Source of the DNA: Stentor coeruleus
Taxonomy: Eukaryota > Ciliophora > Heterotrichea > Heterotrichida > Stentoridae
Assembly: GCA_001970955.1 (NCBI GenBank)
Contig: MPUH01000566.1
Span: forward strand, 1 to 45,754
Length of the DNA: 45,754 nucleotides
Direction: 5' to 3'
A model generated the notes under the pieces. It had not been told where the DNA came from. It did no database searches and saw only the letters and a program-made list of their open reading frames with translations. Below, piece by piece: positions 9,646 to 20,100 of the stretch. Made by a program: the position numbers and the translations under genes. How positions within the stretch are numbered: the first letter of the stretch is position 1; each line of letters begins with the position of its first letter.

Positions 9646-10647
9646 ATGGGAGAAACAGAACAATTGCTTAATTCAAATAGCATATCCAAAGTTTGTGAAA
9701 ATATCGAGGCTGATTTGAACAATAATTTGCCACCATGGAAAGAAGCTTCATTTACTCAAAAAGTCCATATTATAGTTTTGTATTGCTTTATATGTCTTCC
9801 AGTATTAGTCCTTCTTAGTGTGGTTATAGGTGGATATATAATATATGTGACTTTATATATCTATTATCTAATTGAAGGTGAAGATGATACCCCTGAAATT
9901 TATTATTTCCATAGCGATGAAGAAAAAAGCAATGCCCGTCTTCGCGGGTATATTTTTCTAATAATCCAAACTTGGTGTCTTTTTTTGGTGTTACTAAGCC
10001 ATTCACGTGCTATGTTTACAGATCCAGGGAAAATTCCAGATACCCATCAATGGGAAGTTCCAAGTGATGGGAATTCAGAAAGCAGCGAAGATAATAAACA
10101 ATTAGCAGAACGTTCAAAAAAAGGCAGTACACGTTCATGCAACCATTGCAAGAAAAAAAAACCTGATCGAGCTCATCACTGTAGACAATGCAACAGATGC
10201 AATTTGAAAATGGATCATCACTGCAATTGGATCGCAAATTGTGTTGGGTATTTTAATTACAAGTATTTTTTTGTCATGGTTTTTTATGGAAGTATTAGTA
10301 TTGGGCTATTTATGGCGACATTTTGGGAATGTCTTGTGGTTGTGTTAAATGACACAGATTCAAGTACTGTACTTTGCACTTTTGTTATTCTAAGTTATTC
10401 TTTGATATCTCTGCTTGGCATAGCAGTAATTGGATTTTGCATTTTTCATATTTGGCAGATTAAGAATAATTATACGACTATTGAGTTTTGCGAGAAAAAA
10501 CGTAAGAATATTCCAGGATATACTAAATCACCTTTTGATCAAGGAACTATTTATGGAAATTTTAAAAACGCCTTAGGTGATAATCCTTTAATATGGTTTT
10601 TACCAATTAATTGTAAAAAGCCTGAGGATGGCCTTTACTTCAAATAA
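9646..10647 (+). CDS. DHHC-type protein S-palmitoyltransferase
   Basis: 333 residues with four predicted TM helices, two before and two after the Cys-rich domain, the common ZDHHC plan. A TDPG motif follows TM2 (about 125). The Cys-rich domain (about 165-205) has the full C..C/HHC..C..C set and the catalytic DHHC, here followed by NWIANCVG instead of the usual PWINNCVG. The TTxE motif (TTIE) follows TM4. The reaction transfers palmitate from acyl-CoA, through the DHHC cysteine, to substrate cysteines on Golgi or plasma-membrane proteins. Two MGC-type lipoproteins are encoded in the same window, but linkage does not show that they are substrates. It converges on a small minus-strand gene 41 bp away. 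Confidence 0.93.
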   Translation: MGETEQLLNSNSISKVCENIEADLNNNLPPWKEASFTQKVHIIVLYCFICLPVLVLLSVVIGGYIIYVTLYIYYLIEGEDDTPEIYYFHSDEEKSNARLRGYIFLIIQTWCLFLVLLSHSRAMFTDPGKIPDTHQWEVPSDGNSESSEDNKQLAERSKKGSTRSCNHCKKKKPDRAHHCRQCNRCNLKMDHHCNWIANCVGYFNYKYFFVMVFYGSISIGLFMATFWECLVVVLNDTDSSTVLCTFVILSYSLISLLGIAVIGFCIFHIWQIKNNYTTIEFCEKKRKNIPGYTKSPFDQGTIYGNFKNALGDNPLIWFLPINCKKPEDGLYFK

Positions 10648-10688
10648 CCCTAATTAGCTATTAGAGAGTTCTTAGTTTTAATTACTGT

Positions 10689-11009
10689 TTATATTCTTCG
10701 TTGATTAATTTCTGTTTCAATGTCTATAGGTGGTTCTCGACTTATACGAACTAAAGTAACTGTTGAAGAACTTCTACTTTGTAGTCTAATAGCGTCTTGA
10801 GTTTTTAAGAAAACTTCAGCTGTCTCATTGTTATTTAATTGGCTACTAGATTCAGAAAATGGCCTATCTTCAGTTATCGACCTCGAATTCTCTTCATTCC
10901 CAATGTTTTGAGAATATTGCGCTGCAAGATTCCCAAATGAAAATTCAGCTTCAATGAATCCGCGTTGGTTACCCATACTAGTTGAGTCTTGATTTCTTAA
11001 TGAAGCCAT
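10689..11009 (-). CDS. Small polar protein of unknown function
   Basis: 106 residues, rich in Ser, Asn, Gln and Glu, probably disordered, with no TM segment, signal peptide or known motif. Support for a real gene: an ATG start, a complete frame, a composition unlike random translation of AT-rich DNA (few Ile/Lys/Phe runs), and convergent placement only 41 bp from the DHHC gene. It may be one exon of a larger gene. I do not recognise it. Confidence 0.45.
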   Translation of the reverse strand: MASLRNQDSTSMGNQRGFIEAEFSFGNLAAQYSQNIGNEENSRSITEDRPFSESSSQLNNNETAEVFLKTQDAIRLQSRSSSTVTLVRISREPPIDIETEINQRRI

Positions 11010-11606
11010 TTAATTACTATAAACATAAATTATTTGATGTCACCAGGCTTTTCTAGTTATGCTTTCTAATATTACAGATATAATAATATGGATTATAAGC
11101 ACTACATTAATAAATCAATCAAATTTTTTTAGAATGTATCCAATAACAAAATATTATGCATTGAATTCCATTTATGCCTAATAATAATTCATTACTATAA
11201 CCTTAGCTAAACTTATTATAAGATTGTCTTGATAAAAATTAACTGATATATTATAAATAAATAATATTCTACAAAATGCATAACTAATTCAGAACAAATA
11301 AACACTTTTATAAAAGCATAAAAAGTGTCGTAAATATGGGAAAATATCGTTTTTACAAGCTATTAAGATATTGTGAAGAAAAATATAATAATAGTTTTAA
11401 ATTAATCAAAGGAGGGATTATAAAAAAAATCAAAAAACATCATGAGTTATTATTTTTCAGAATAAAATTAGAGAATTTTAACTCAGACATTTAAAAGCTT
11501 TTTGCATTGAATGTCTAAACTAATCGGATCTAATAAGTATTTTATAGATTTGAAACCAATGAATTTTTTCCCTTTTTCTAAATTGTTGTAAAAATTGTTT
11601 GAATAT

Positions 11607-11706
11607 AATGTTCTTTTAATAGGCAAAGCCAAAAATCTGTTTTAGCTAAGATTTCTTATTAAAAGACATTGTTTTTTTTTCGAAAAATTGAATTTTTGCT
11701 TTACCT
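11607..11706. repeat. Interleaved inverted repeats (A-B-A'-B')
   Basis: Arm A (11607-11621) is complementary to A' (11656-11670) with one bulged base. Arm B (11621-11637) is complementary to B' (11690-11706) at about 14 of 17 positions. The arms alternate, so both stems together would form a pseudoknot-like fold or two exclusive hairpins. A run of T follows A'. It could be a non-coding RNA, a decayed mobile element, or chance in AT-rich DNA. Confidence 0.4.
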
Positions 11707-11917
11707 ATAAAAAAGTGAAGTGAGGAAATATTTACGAGTTGGGGCATCATCAGGAGTTGTTAATTTTATGTAATGATTAAAGAATATATTTATTATAAAG
11801 AAAGTGATTTAAATTAATGAAAAATTTCAAAGAATTTAAAGGATTTAGACTAGAAAATTAATTTCTGAACTTAAAATAAATATAAGGTGTTATCAAATAA
11901 ATTTACGTAATTTTTTG

Positions 11918-11958
11918 ATTTTACTGGGTGGGTGGCTTGGAAGAGTTTCCGGTAAAAT
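11918..11958. repeat. GC-rich hairpin with G-runs in the loop
   Basis: ATTTTACTGG at 11918-11927 pairs with CCGGTAAAAT at 11949-11958 (one G-T wobble). The 21-base loop contains G-runs (GTGGGTGGCTTGG). Such G-density is rare in this intergenic DNA. Function unknown. Confidence 0.45.
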
Positions 11959-12488
11959 TTTCCTGTAAATTTTAAATTGACAGAAACTATATTTTGATTT
12001 TTTTTATTATGATTAATCGTAGAGTACAAATGAGAATATAATTTTAATACTACTTATAGCCTTAACTGAATACGAAAAATTCTAATTAAAAGTACTAATT
12101 AATAGAATAATATTAAGGCTTACATCTTCTAAACAATCATTTATTACCTAATTCAGGATTACATCTAAATATTTAAATCTTTCTACAAAGCCTAGTTCTA
12201 GCCAAATCATAAATATATTTAATTTTCCCTCACAACATTAAACCAGTTTCTCAATAAAAAAACTCAACTTTTTCCACCTAATTTCTATTATAAAATCCTA
12301 CATAAATCCTTAAAATATCCCTGAATAAATGCATTAATAAAAACTACTAATCCACTCACATTATTCTCCATCAATGCATTTACCTTATATTTTTACCTCT
12401 ATTTATAATTCATAATATTATTTAATAAACAATTCAAAAGATTAAATTTTCATTATCTTAGATATTGAAACTCTTAATATAAAATCTA

Positions 12489-12857
12489 ATGGCAACAAAG
12501 TCAACAACTAAAATTCAGTGGATTCCTGAAAATTTTGTTTTTGGGACATTTGGCAGCAAGAATAAAAAATCTCGTTCAGTAGGCCACAGAGTGGATTTTT
12601 ACAATCAAAACTACAAAAAACATGAAAAACCAAATGAACTCACCCCTCCTTGGGTCTCAGCTCTAAGAAATGGTCCCCAAAACTTTATTCCTCAAACATC
12701 GGGTTTCGCAGAATATGCTCAAGCCAAATTGAAAAACTGTGCTCTTCCAGCATTAGATAAATCCAGATCTCCTACTAGTACTGGGACCGGGAGACATAAA
12801 TTCTTGAGAAAACAACAAAATCTTCTTGAGCAAAATATACTTAATTCAATAAAATAA
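12489..12857 (+). CDS. QWI-FG family small basic protein, copy 1 of 4
   Basis: 122 residues, first of four tandem paralogues. The N-terminal signature is KIQWIPENFVFGTFG (about 8-22). A second shared block is PPWVSALRNGPQNF (about 54-67), followed by a basic C-terminus with LPALD. No signal peptide or TM segment. Its closest relative here is copy 2 (same FG-x-FG spacing and the PPW block). The ATG directly follows ATAAAATCTA. I do not recognise the family. Small basic proteins with Trp/Pro/FG motifs occur among ciliary structural proteins, but that is only a suggestion. Confidence 0.75.
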   Translation: MATKSTTKIQWIPENFVFGTFGSKNKKSRSVGHRVDFYNQNYKKHEKPNELTPPWVSALRNGPQNFIPQTSGFAEYAQAKLKNCALPALDKSRSPTSTGTGRHKFLRKQQNLLEQNILNSIK

Positions 12858-13795
12858 ACTTGAACAAAGATAGTTAAATTTTATTAAAGATTTTCAGCTA
12901 AGCTTGTTATTTACTCTGATTTAAAAAATTATGTTAGGAAAATATTGTGATAAGATTAGATGTGAATGATGTTGATGGATTATGGGATTAGGGGATTAGG
13001 TAAGAGAATGTTTAGAGGATAATATGTGGAAGTGGTAAGTATGAATTAGGTAGAATTGCTAGAGAATCAGCAATCAAATTCATATTAAGTAAAAGTATAC
13101 AATAATTCGCAAAAACATTATTTTTTGAATTTCATTAGGTTTTATAACATTTTAACATATTTAGAGGCTTAAAAAGCTATCAATATAGTGAATTTAAGAT
13201 ACCGGGAAACTGAGAATACATAAAAGTAGAATAAATTTAAATTTAAGCCAAATTGTTTATAGATTTCAAAATGCGCATAAACAACTATTCCTATCCGTAT
13301 TTGATAAATAAATCTCAAAATATTATTTTTCATATCAATTTTCATACCTAATTTATTACATTCAGAACTTTATATAGACACCCTAACAGTATCTATCATT
13401 TCTCAATCATATTACAAAAACAATACTCAAACTCTTATTCATACCATCTTTGTAATTCCCTATATATTTCAAAGCAAAACTATAATTTTATCAACCTTTT
13501 TAAATATACTAGTCCTCATAAAATATAACTAAATACCTACCTTTTATCTAAACTCTACAAATACCTTCCCTTATCTATTCTACTAATTTTAAAAATAAAA
13601 TATTTTATTTTACTATATTTTTTCCTCAAAAAAAACAGTAATTTTCTCTATAAAAACTTCAAAAACACTATCTTAGCATCTTATAAAAGTCCCAAAATTG
13701 CACCCTTCTATCTAAAAAAAACCCTTTCATGAAACCTTATCTAATTTTGCCTAAACAAAACTATTATAATTTAAAGGAGATTTCATATATAAATA
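12858..13795. other. Intergenic region between family copies 1 and 2
   Basis: The + strand is G-rich and C-poor just after copy 1 (about 12940-13080), then C-rich and G-poor from about 13330 to the start of copy 2. No gene, and no remnant of the QWI-FG signature, was found. Confidence 0.6.
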
Positions 13796-14158
13796 ATGCA
13801 AACCAATAATAGCAAAAAGATCCAATGGATTCCTCCAGATTTTATCTTCGGGAAATTTGGGGAAAAGCCAAAAAAAGTCTTGCAACATATTCCTATTCAC
13901 CATAGTAGGGTAGTTTTAAGAAGTTCATGTAAGCTTATGTACAAAAACAGTATCGAGCCTCCATGGATAAAATTACTAAGGGGACAAAACTATAAAACCA
14001 TGGAAAGGACAGAAACTAGCTGCGACCTAAAATGCAAAAAGACAATGTCTTGGCAAATTGATGATATTGAATCAAATAACACAAAATTAAAACCTTTGGA
14101 AACTGAGTTTAGAAGGAAAAAGAAAGTTTTAAGATCGAATAAAAGCTTGAACTACTAA
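13796..14158 (+). CDS. QWI-FG family small basic protein, copy 2 of 4
   Basis: 120 residues. The signature is KIQWIPPDFIFGKFG (about 8-22), the second block is PPWIKLLRGQNYK (about 59-71), and the C-terminus is strongly basic with LKPLETEF. It aligns best with copy 1. It has four Cys, none in a recognisable zinc pattern. It is on the same strand as its paralogues with about 1.3 kb between starts. Between the two conserved blocks the sequences have diverged almost completely, which suggests rapid evolution under weak constraint except at the motifs. Function unknown. Confidence 0.75.
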   Translation: MQTNNSKKIQWIPPDFIFGKFGEKPKKVLQHIPIHHSRVVLRSSCKLMYKNSIEPPWIKLLRGQNYKTMERTETSCDLKCKKTMSWQIDDIESNNTKLKPLETEFRRKKKVLRSNKSLNY

Positions 14159-15036
14159 AATAATATAATTTTTTAAGTTATAAGGGAAAATATATGAATA
14201 GTTTTTGTTTGATATGAAAAATGTTGAAGTGAAGTAAAATAAAATAAACAAATGCATGGAGTTATTTTTATTATAAAAAATTATATGGTAAAACTGTGAG
14301 TATTATGTAAAAAAAATATACTCTAGGCTTAGATGTTAGAATTTATATGAAAAGTTTAGAAAATATGCAAGTTAATATTCTGTTGAAGTGGATGTTATTT
14401 TTAATGTATTATTTATATGAAGGTTAATTAGAAATAGAATGGAATGATTAGGATGGAATATTATTTTATAGTACTATTACTTGAAGGTTTGTTAAAAGAT
14501 TATGTAATTATTTTGATATAAATCGTAAAAAATAGTTTGGGTTATTACTAATTTATATTGAATATTATGCAATAGAACTTTTAGGATAAAATTATTAGAA
14601 TTTATTATCATACGACTTGATTATAATCATTTTTTTCTATTTTTAACTTGTAATTATAAAAAATAGATTTTCTTTATCTTGTACTTATCTCATTTCCTTA
14701 TTTCATTATCTATTTTTGTCAATCTAACTTGACTCCTAAAAATCTTTAAACTTAATATTTAATTTTCAATAGCAAACCTTACAATTTAACATAAAAAATC
14801 CATCCTATTCTCACTTTATAAATTTCATTCATTATACTAAAAATGAAATCCCTAATTTATTATAATCATTATTCCACAAATCATTCTATCTAAATACATT
14901 CTAAATACATTCCCTTATTTTTGACTTTAAATTCTCTTAATTTTATATTTTTATATCTTAAAAGACAATATAAATAGTATAATCTAATGAAATGAAATTT
15001 ATTAAAAATTATCTTAAAGCCATTAATATATTATAT
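14159..15036. other. Intergenic region between family copies 2 and 3, with a two-codon uORF
   Basis: G-rich on + after copy 2, C-rich from about 14650 on. At 14981-14989 the element AATCTAATG, which in copy 1 carries the true start codon, opens a minimal frame ATG-AAA-TGA (14987-14995). An overlapping in-frame ATG at 14992 would add 15 AT-rich codons to copy 3 that no paralogue has. Confidence 0.55.
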
Positions 15037-15351
15037 ATGTCAAAAGTACTTAAAAACCTTCAATGGATTCCTGATGACTATGTTTTTGGTTCAACATTAG
15101 AAAGTTTATTCAATCCTAAATATAATACAGATTACACAAAAGGTTTAAGAAACAAAACAGGGATTGTCTTTTCAAGAAGTGGATCAAAACAAATTAAATT
15201 ACCTATAGTTAAGCATTTACAAAGAGTTTGCCCAGAGGCGAATTATATAAGAGTAAAATTAGCATCTTTAAATCAAAGATATAGTGAAAAAAATTTACCA
15301 TTAGCTACAGTGATTGAGTTTCCGAGGAAAAAATCTATAAAGAAAAACTAG
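15037..15351 (+). CDS. QWI-FG family small basic protein, copy 3 of 4
   Basis: 104 residues from the ATG at 15037. This start is chosen because it places the signature LQWIPDDYVFGST the same distance from the N-terminus as in the other copies. An in-frame ATG at 14992 would add 15 residues of Lys/Ile/Leu-rich sequence and is judged less likely. The second block reads KLPIVKHLQRVCPEANY, close to copy 4 (KIHIIKHLRRIFPETTH), and the C-terminus is basic after LPLATVIEFP. Copies 3 and 4 therefore form one pair, copies 1 and 2 another. Function unknown. Confidence 0.75.
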   Translation: MSKVLKNLQWIPDDYVFGSTLESLFNPKYNTDYTKGLRNKTGIVFSRSGSKQIKLPIVKHLQRVCPEANYIRVKLASLNQRYSEKNLPLATVIEFPRKKSIKKN

Positions 15352-16144
15352 AATCTATAGAGACTTAAAATTTATATAAGAATTTTCTTATAATTATTTG
15401 TAAAGTTTAAGGATTATATGATATTGACAAAATTCCTTAAGAATAATTATATTATTTTTGTTCTTGTATGAATGTTAGTTATAGAAAAGTTTTTAAAGAC
15501 TTGATTTGATATTTGATTATAAGTAATATTGTTTGAGTATTTTAATAATAAATTCATTAAAGAAAACGAGGGATTATTAACTTCATAATCTACTGAGTTT
15601 TAGAAATTTAAAGTATTGACAAGAAGAGAAATATGTTTTTTACTGAGAGATTTAGTGATTGAATTTATTAATAAAAATTTTCGTAGAGGTTTAGAACTAG
15701 GGTATGCTAATAAAATAAGGAAATTTGAAGAGTTGATGGGAAGTGCTGAAAAAAAAATGGGAAGAAGAAATTGGCATTAGTTATAATTTGAGATAATTGG
15801 AATTAATTTAATAGCTTTGATTTATGATATGTATTACTTGATGGTCAATGCTAATATTATTCAAATCATTTTTTATTTAATTAATTGCTTTTGATTAAAA
15901 TCTCAAGTCATCAATTAGAAATCGCCATTTTATGTTTGGATTTGAAATTCTATTGTTTATGGAAATCAAAAAAACTTCTTTTTTTATTGTTCTAATATAA
16001 ATGCTAGTGGGATATTATTAGTTTGTTTTTTAATATAGAAGTTAAATAGTTCTAATGATTTATAATAAGTGTATATACATTATATTTATACAATTTCTCA
16101 GTAATTATTAAATAGATTATATAAAACTATTATAATATAATAAT
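15352..16144. other. Intergenic region between family copies 3 and 4
   Basis: Mostly G-rich and C-poor on +, especially about 15360-15800. The C-rich tract normally found before a + start is weak here. No gene or family remnant is seen. Confidence 0.6.
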
Positions 16145-16480
16145 ATGTCTAGACTATCCAAAAGCATTCAATGGATTTCTGACGATTATGTATTCGGCTC
16201 AACTATAAAAAATAAACTCAATCATCAGAAAGCTCTTGATCTTACAAGAGGTTTATATAACTCGAAAAAGTTTATAAAAATTTGTACAGAATCAAGGACT
16301 AAAATACATATAATAAAACATCTGAGAAGAATTTTCCCAGAAACAACTCATATAAAAGATAAAATCGAAGTATTAAGTCATAAATGCAGCAAAAAAAAAA
16401 TCGAATTAGAACCTTTGATTGAAATTCCAAAGAAAAGGCTTATAATCAAAGAAAATAAAGCTTTTAACTTTTATAGTTAG
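16145..16480 (+). CDS. QWI-FG family small basic protein, copy 4 of 4
   Basis: 111 residues. The signature is SIQWISDDYVFGST (Pro replaced by Ser), the second block is KIHIIKHLRRIFPETTHIKDKI, then a Lys-rich C-terminus with LEPLIEIPKKR. It pairs with copy 3. Paralogue start-to-start distances are about 1.31, 1.24 and 1.11 kb, so the array looks like serial duplication of a gene plus its flanks, although the flanks are no longer visibly alike. The RalGAP-beta gene on the other strand follows. Function unknown. Confidence 0.75.
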   Translation: MSRLSKSIQWISDDYVFGSTIKNKLNHQKALDLTRGLYNSKKFIKICTESRTKIHIIKHLRRIFPETTHIKDKIEVLSHKCSKKKIELEPLIEIPKKRLIIKENKAFNFYS

Positions 16481-17111
16481 TTTAAGATGAACTTTTTATA
16501 TTATATAGATAGTTATGATTGTATAAGAGTAAAAAACTTAAGTAGAATTTTTTTATGAATAAATAAGATCATTGATATTTTAGATAATTTTTTGGGTATT
16601 TATATAAAGTGCTGTTTATAGTTTAAAGTAAATTTTTGTGATAAAGAATCTAGAAAAAATCATCTGTTTAGTTTATGAAAATTAGTAGTTCATATACTTT
16701 TTCAAAGCAAGGTATTCAATTGTTTACCATTTATGGATTATTTATTATATATATTTTAGGGCTTTTCGTTGATTTTATTAAGATTTCAGTCATCTTCGTT
16801 GTTTTAATTGAACAGCTTCTATCAGTTCAAAAAAATCATAACATTTTATTGTTGTGTCATGAATTTATTTGAATTTTTCTTTTCTAACGCGGTTTAAGCA
16901 ATTTTTAATTTTGAAAAATGAAACCTTAACAATCTTAATTATATTTAAAGTCATAAAGTGAATCTAATTTCAAGAAATCTATACCCTCAGAGAATTTAAA
17001 AGTATTCAAATATATATATTTACTACACAACTCCAAAATGCAAAAGTATATTTCCTATTTATCTTTGCACTTGATTTTAAATTATTCTTAAGCTTATCTT
17101 TACTAATGATC
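16481..17111. other. Convergent intergenic region
   Basis: Between the fourth paralogue (+) and the RalGAP-beta gene (-). A 65-codon open frame at 16675-16872 is hydrophobic and AT-driven, without support, and is not annotated. No RNA or repeat is seen. Confidence 0.6.
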
Positions 17112-20100
17112 TTATGCTTCCATAAACAAAACATCAACAATATTATCTTTTTTCTCCCCATCATCCTTACTCATGCATTCCTTAATCATATCAACTCTTT
17201 TTTTCCATGTTTTATATCTTGTAAAAAAGCTACACTCCAGATTGTAAATACTAAACATTAAAAGTTTAGTCAAATTTTTCAAAGAAACTATCATATTATC
17301 TAACAACGGGCCCTGTTTTTCATCAGGAACTTCCAAATTCACATTTATCAACTTTTTACCTATAGGAGTTAAAAGCACAGTATAATTTGTTTTCTTATCA
17401 ACTTTATGGAAAATATTCGGCACTTTACTAGAAAACCGATCATTACATCTTTCATTCCAAATCACCACAACTTTATAATCTTCCAATATTTTTTCTATAC
17501 CAAAATCCAAATTCTTTTTACACAAAGCTGGCGAAACAACAACACTATGAAAAAACCCATGATATTTATATAAACATGAATGAAATTTCTCTAAATGCGG
17601 TTTACAAAAGCTTGGGAAATCCTCATCTTCAAAAATCCTTGAGCCAAAAGATTGAAGAAAGTCTTGAAAATCTTCTGAATAATAAACTGAAGATGACATG
17701 CATGTTATATCATTAGTTTCAGGTGTTGGAAGGTAAATAATAGGAAAACATATTAAAGGTTGAAGGGTTTCTGAGTCAATATTAGTAAAAATAGGATTAG
17801 AAGATTCATTAAGAGGGAAAATAGATTTAATAGTTTGAATGTCTAGATACCCAAGTTCAGAAGCTAATTTTCTTATGATTTTAAATTTGGCTTTATGTTG
17901 ATTTTGATTTATAATTTGTGGGGTTTTTCTATTTGTAATAACTTTACAGAAACTTGGTGTAGGGATATTTTTTTCTTTAAAGTCGTTAATTAAGCTTTGT
18001 TGTTTATCGTAAAGGTGCTTTATGTTTAGAAATGATGAGAAATCTTCAGCTAAACTATCTTCAAAGTCTATTTGGGTATAAGTTTTTTCTTGATAATCTT
18101 GAGAAGTTGTGATTTTTTCTGATAAATTAAGGGTTATATCAGTGGTTTTAATTTGAAAGTCTTCTTCAGCTTGGGAAACTTTCCAGACAAAACTCCCAAC
18201 ATGATTTTTTATATTAAAAATCCCATAGTCTTCAGTTTCTTCAGATGAAAAAACTCCGGTATCTGAGTAAAAAAGGGCTGATTTTTTGTTTTTCGAATAA
18301 TCTTTATACCATTTTCCAGTACACTCAGGTGTACCAATATAATTAAAAAGATAATCCTTAAGAAACTCATTAAACTGAGTGTATTTATCAAAAATTTTCT
18401 TCATTTGCAAATATTTCAATAAATAATTTTTGATTTCCTGGTCACAAAGCACCATAGGAAAAGCTATAACCCAATCAACAATACACAGCATAATTCTGCA
18501 AAAAATTTCTTCAGCATTTTTCCCTCTTCTTGGGATAAAAGATATTAAGTTTTTAACATTAATTTTTATAACTTCAATTGAAACAGCTGATTTATCTATT
18601 AAATTTGCCAACATACCAATACAATCAATCAAAACATAAAAATTATTCCCAATACTTTCATCTAAAGACCCAAGTCTTCCAGTCAATCCTCTTAAAAGTG
18701 CATTAAGTATTTCTTCTTCATTATCAAGACAAGCTAAATAACTACATATAGTCCAAATAAGTAAATAAAGACCTTCATTATCTTTTTCTTCTCCAAGATG
18801 TTTAAAAAATGCATCTGTTATAATACTTGATAACTGTTTTATATTATAAGTTCCAGATAAATTAGCAAAAATACTTAAAAGTTTATAACAATATCTTCTT
18901 GTTGTGATTTCAATTAAATTGTCGTTAAGGAAATCAGAAATCATCAGTGGAATTCCATCAGGTTTTAATATGAATTCAAGGATTTTAAGATTAGTTTTTG
19001 GTAAATTTATGAAATTCATGCAGATTTCACTACAAACTTTTGTGGATTTTGATTGCATTTCATATAAGACTCTTATGAAAAACTGTTCTAGATCTGGTAT
19101 TGAGCAAGGACCTTGTGCTCTTGATAAGATATGACAGTGTGTTTTAATAGCTTCTGACCTTTCAAGATCAGTATAAAAAGATTCTGAACCTGTTATACTA
19201 TAAAGCCATGATCTGAAAAGTCCTAAGATATTTGTAATATTTGGTATAGGCAAACGGTCACGGCCCATGAAATAATTTAAATAAGCCTTAAAGCAATCTT
19301 GAAGACACAAAGATGCCCTATATGACATTGAAGTATTTAAATTAGCATGAACTTCAAGCTCGGTGTTCATATTCCCAGCATCACATATTTCAAGGAACTG
19401 GAAAATAATTTTACTAATCCCCTTAACCAATAAAACCCTTGAATCAACAGGTTTAAATTCATAATCATTCTCATTTAAAAATACCATCAAAAGTCTATAC
19501 CAAAAATAAAACACTTGCTCACTATCAATTTCAGGTGTAAAAACCTCTCTTGTTTCATAAGATCCTTTAGGTCTATAAAATTTTATTTTCAAAGGTTTAT
19601 CTATATTCCCATATAACAAATTCAACACCCTTTTTGTCAACCCCAAAACCACCGATGTCCAGCATGCAACAACCCAAAGATTATCAAAATTCTTATAAAG
19701 CATATCTTTAAAAGTATTCCACAAATACTCATCCCTAGTATTCGAACACAACCAAACTTGTAAAAAAGTTTTTAAAGCTTTATAACTTAATAAATCCAAA
19801 ATCCTACTATTATTCAATACCTCCTCCGTCATTTTTAACTGTAATTTCAACAAACACATCCAAGTTTCCAATTCTAATTTCTGTGTTCTTATAAATTCTC
19901 CAATAATCGTCAATATCTCCGTACATATTTCCACTTGTTTTAAAGAATCCTTTTGTCTAGAAAAAGCTATAGAAAAATGACCAAGGATTTCTCTTTGATA
20001 AAACCCTAAATTCATTTGTAAAAACCCAGGTGCTGATGTTGGGTTTAATAGCCAATTGCCATATATAGTAATTGATAACATGATTGTATTAAAATATTTC

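Larger units (their letters stand above)
11010..12488. other. Long gene-free region (1.5 kb) with inverted repeats
   Basis: The longest gap in the window. No coding frame, tRNA or known snRNA is seen. Two structured patches stand out: interleaved inverted repeats at 11607-11706 and a GC-rich hairpin at 11918-11958 (listed separately). A TATAAGCAC element is at 11094-11102. From about 12120 to 12488 the + strand is C-rich and G-poor, as expected upstream of a + gene. Confidence 0.6.

Noticed and set aside
10502..10516. 15-base GTAAG...CAG in the DHHC gene as an intron
   Set aside because: It ends CAG, not TAG, holds no stop, and the residues it encodes fit the family between TTxE and the following PFDQG segment.
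11615..11665. Resemblance to the 5' end of U2 snRNA (GGC...GCTAAGAT)
   Set aside because: Spacing and the branch-site recognition sequence do not match; no Sm site was found.
16675..16872. 65-codon hydrophobic open frame
   Set aside because: Hydrophobicity follows from T-rich DNA. No start context, motif or neighbour supports it.
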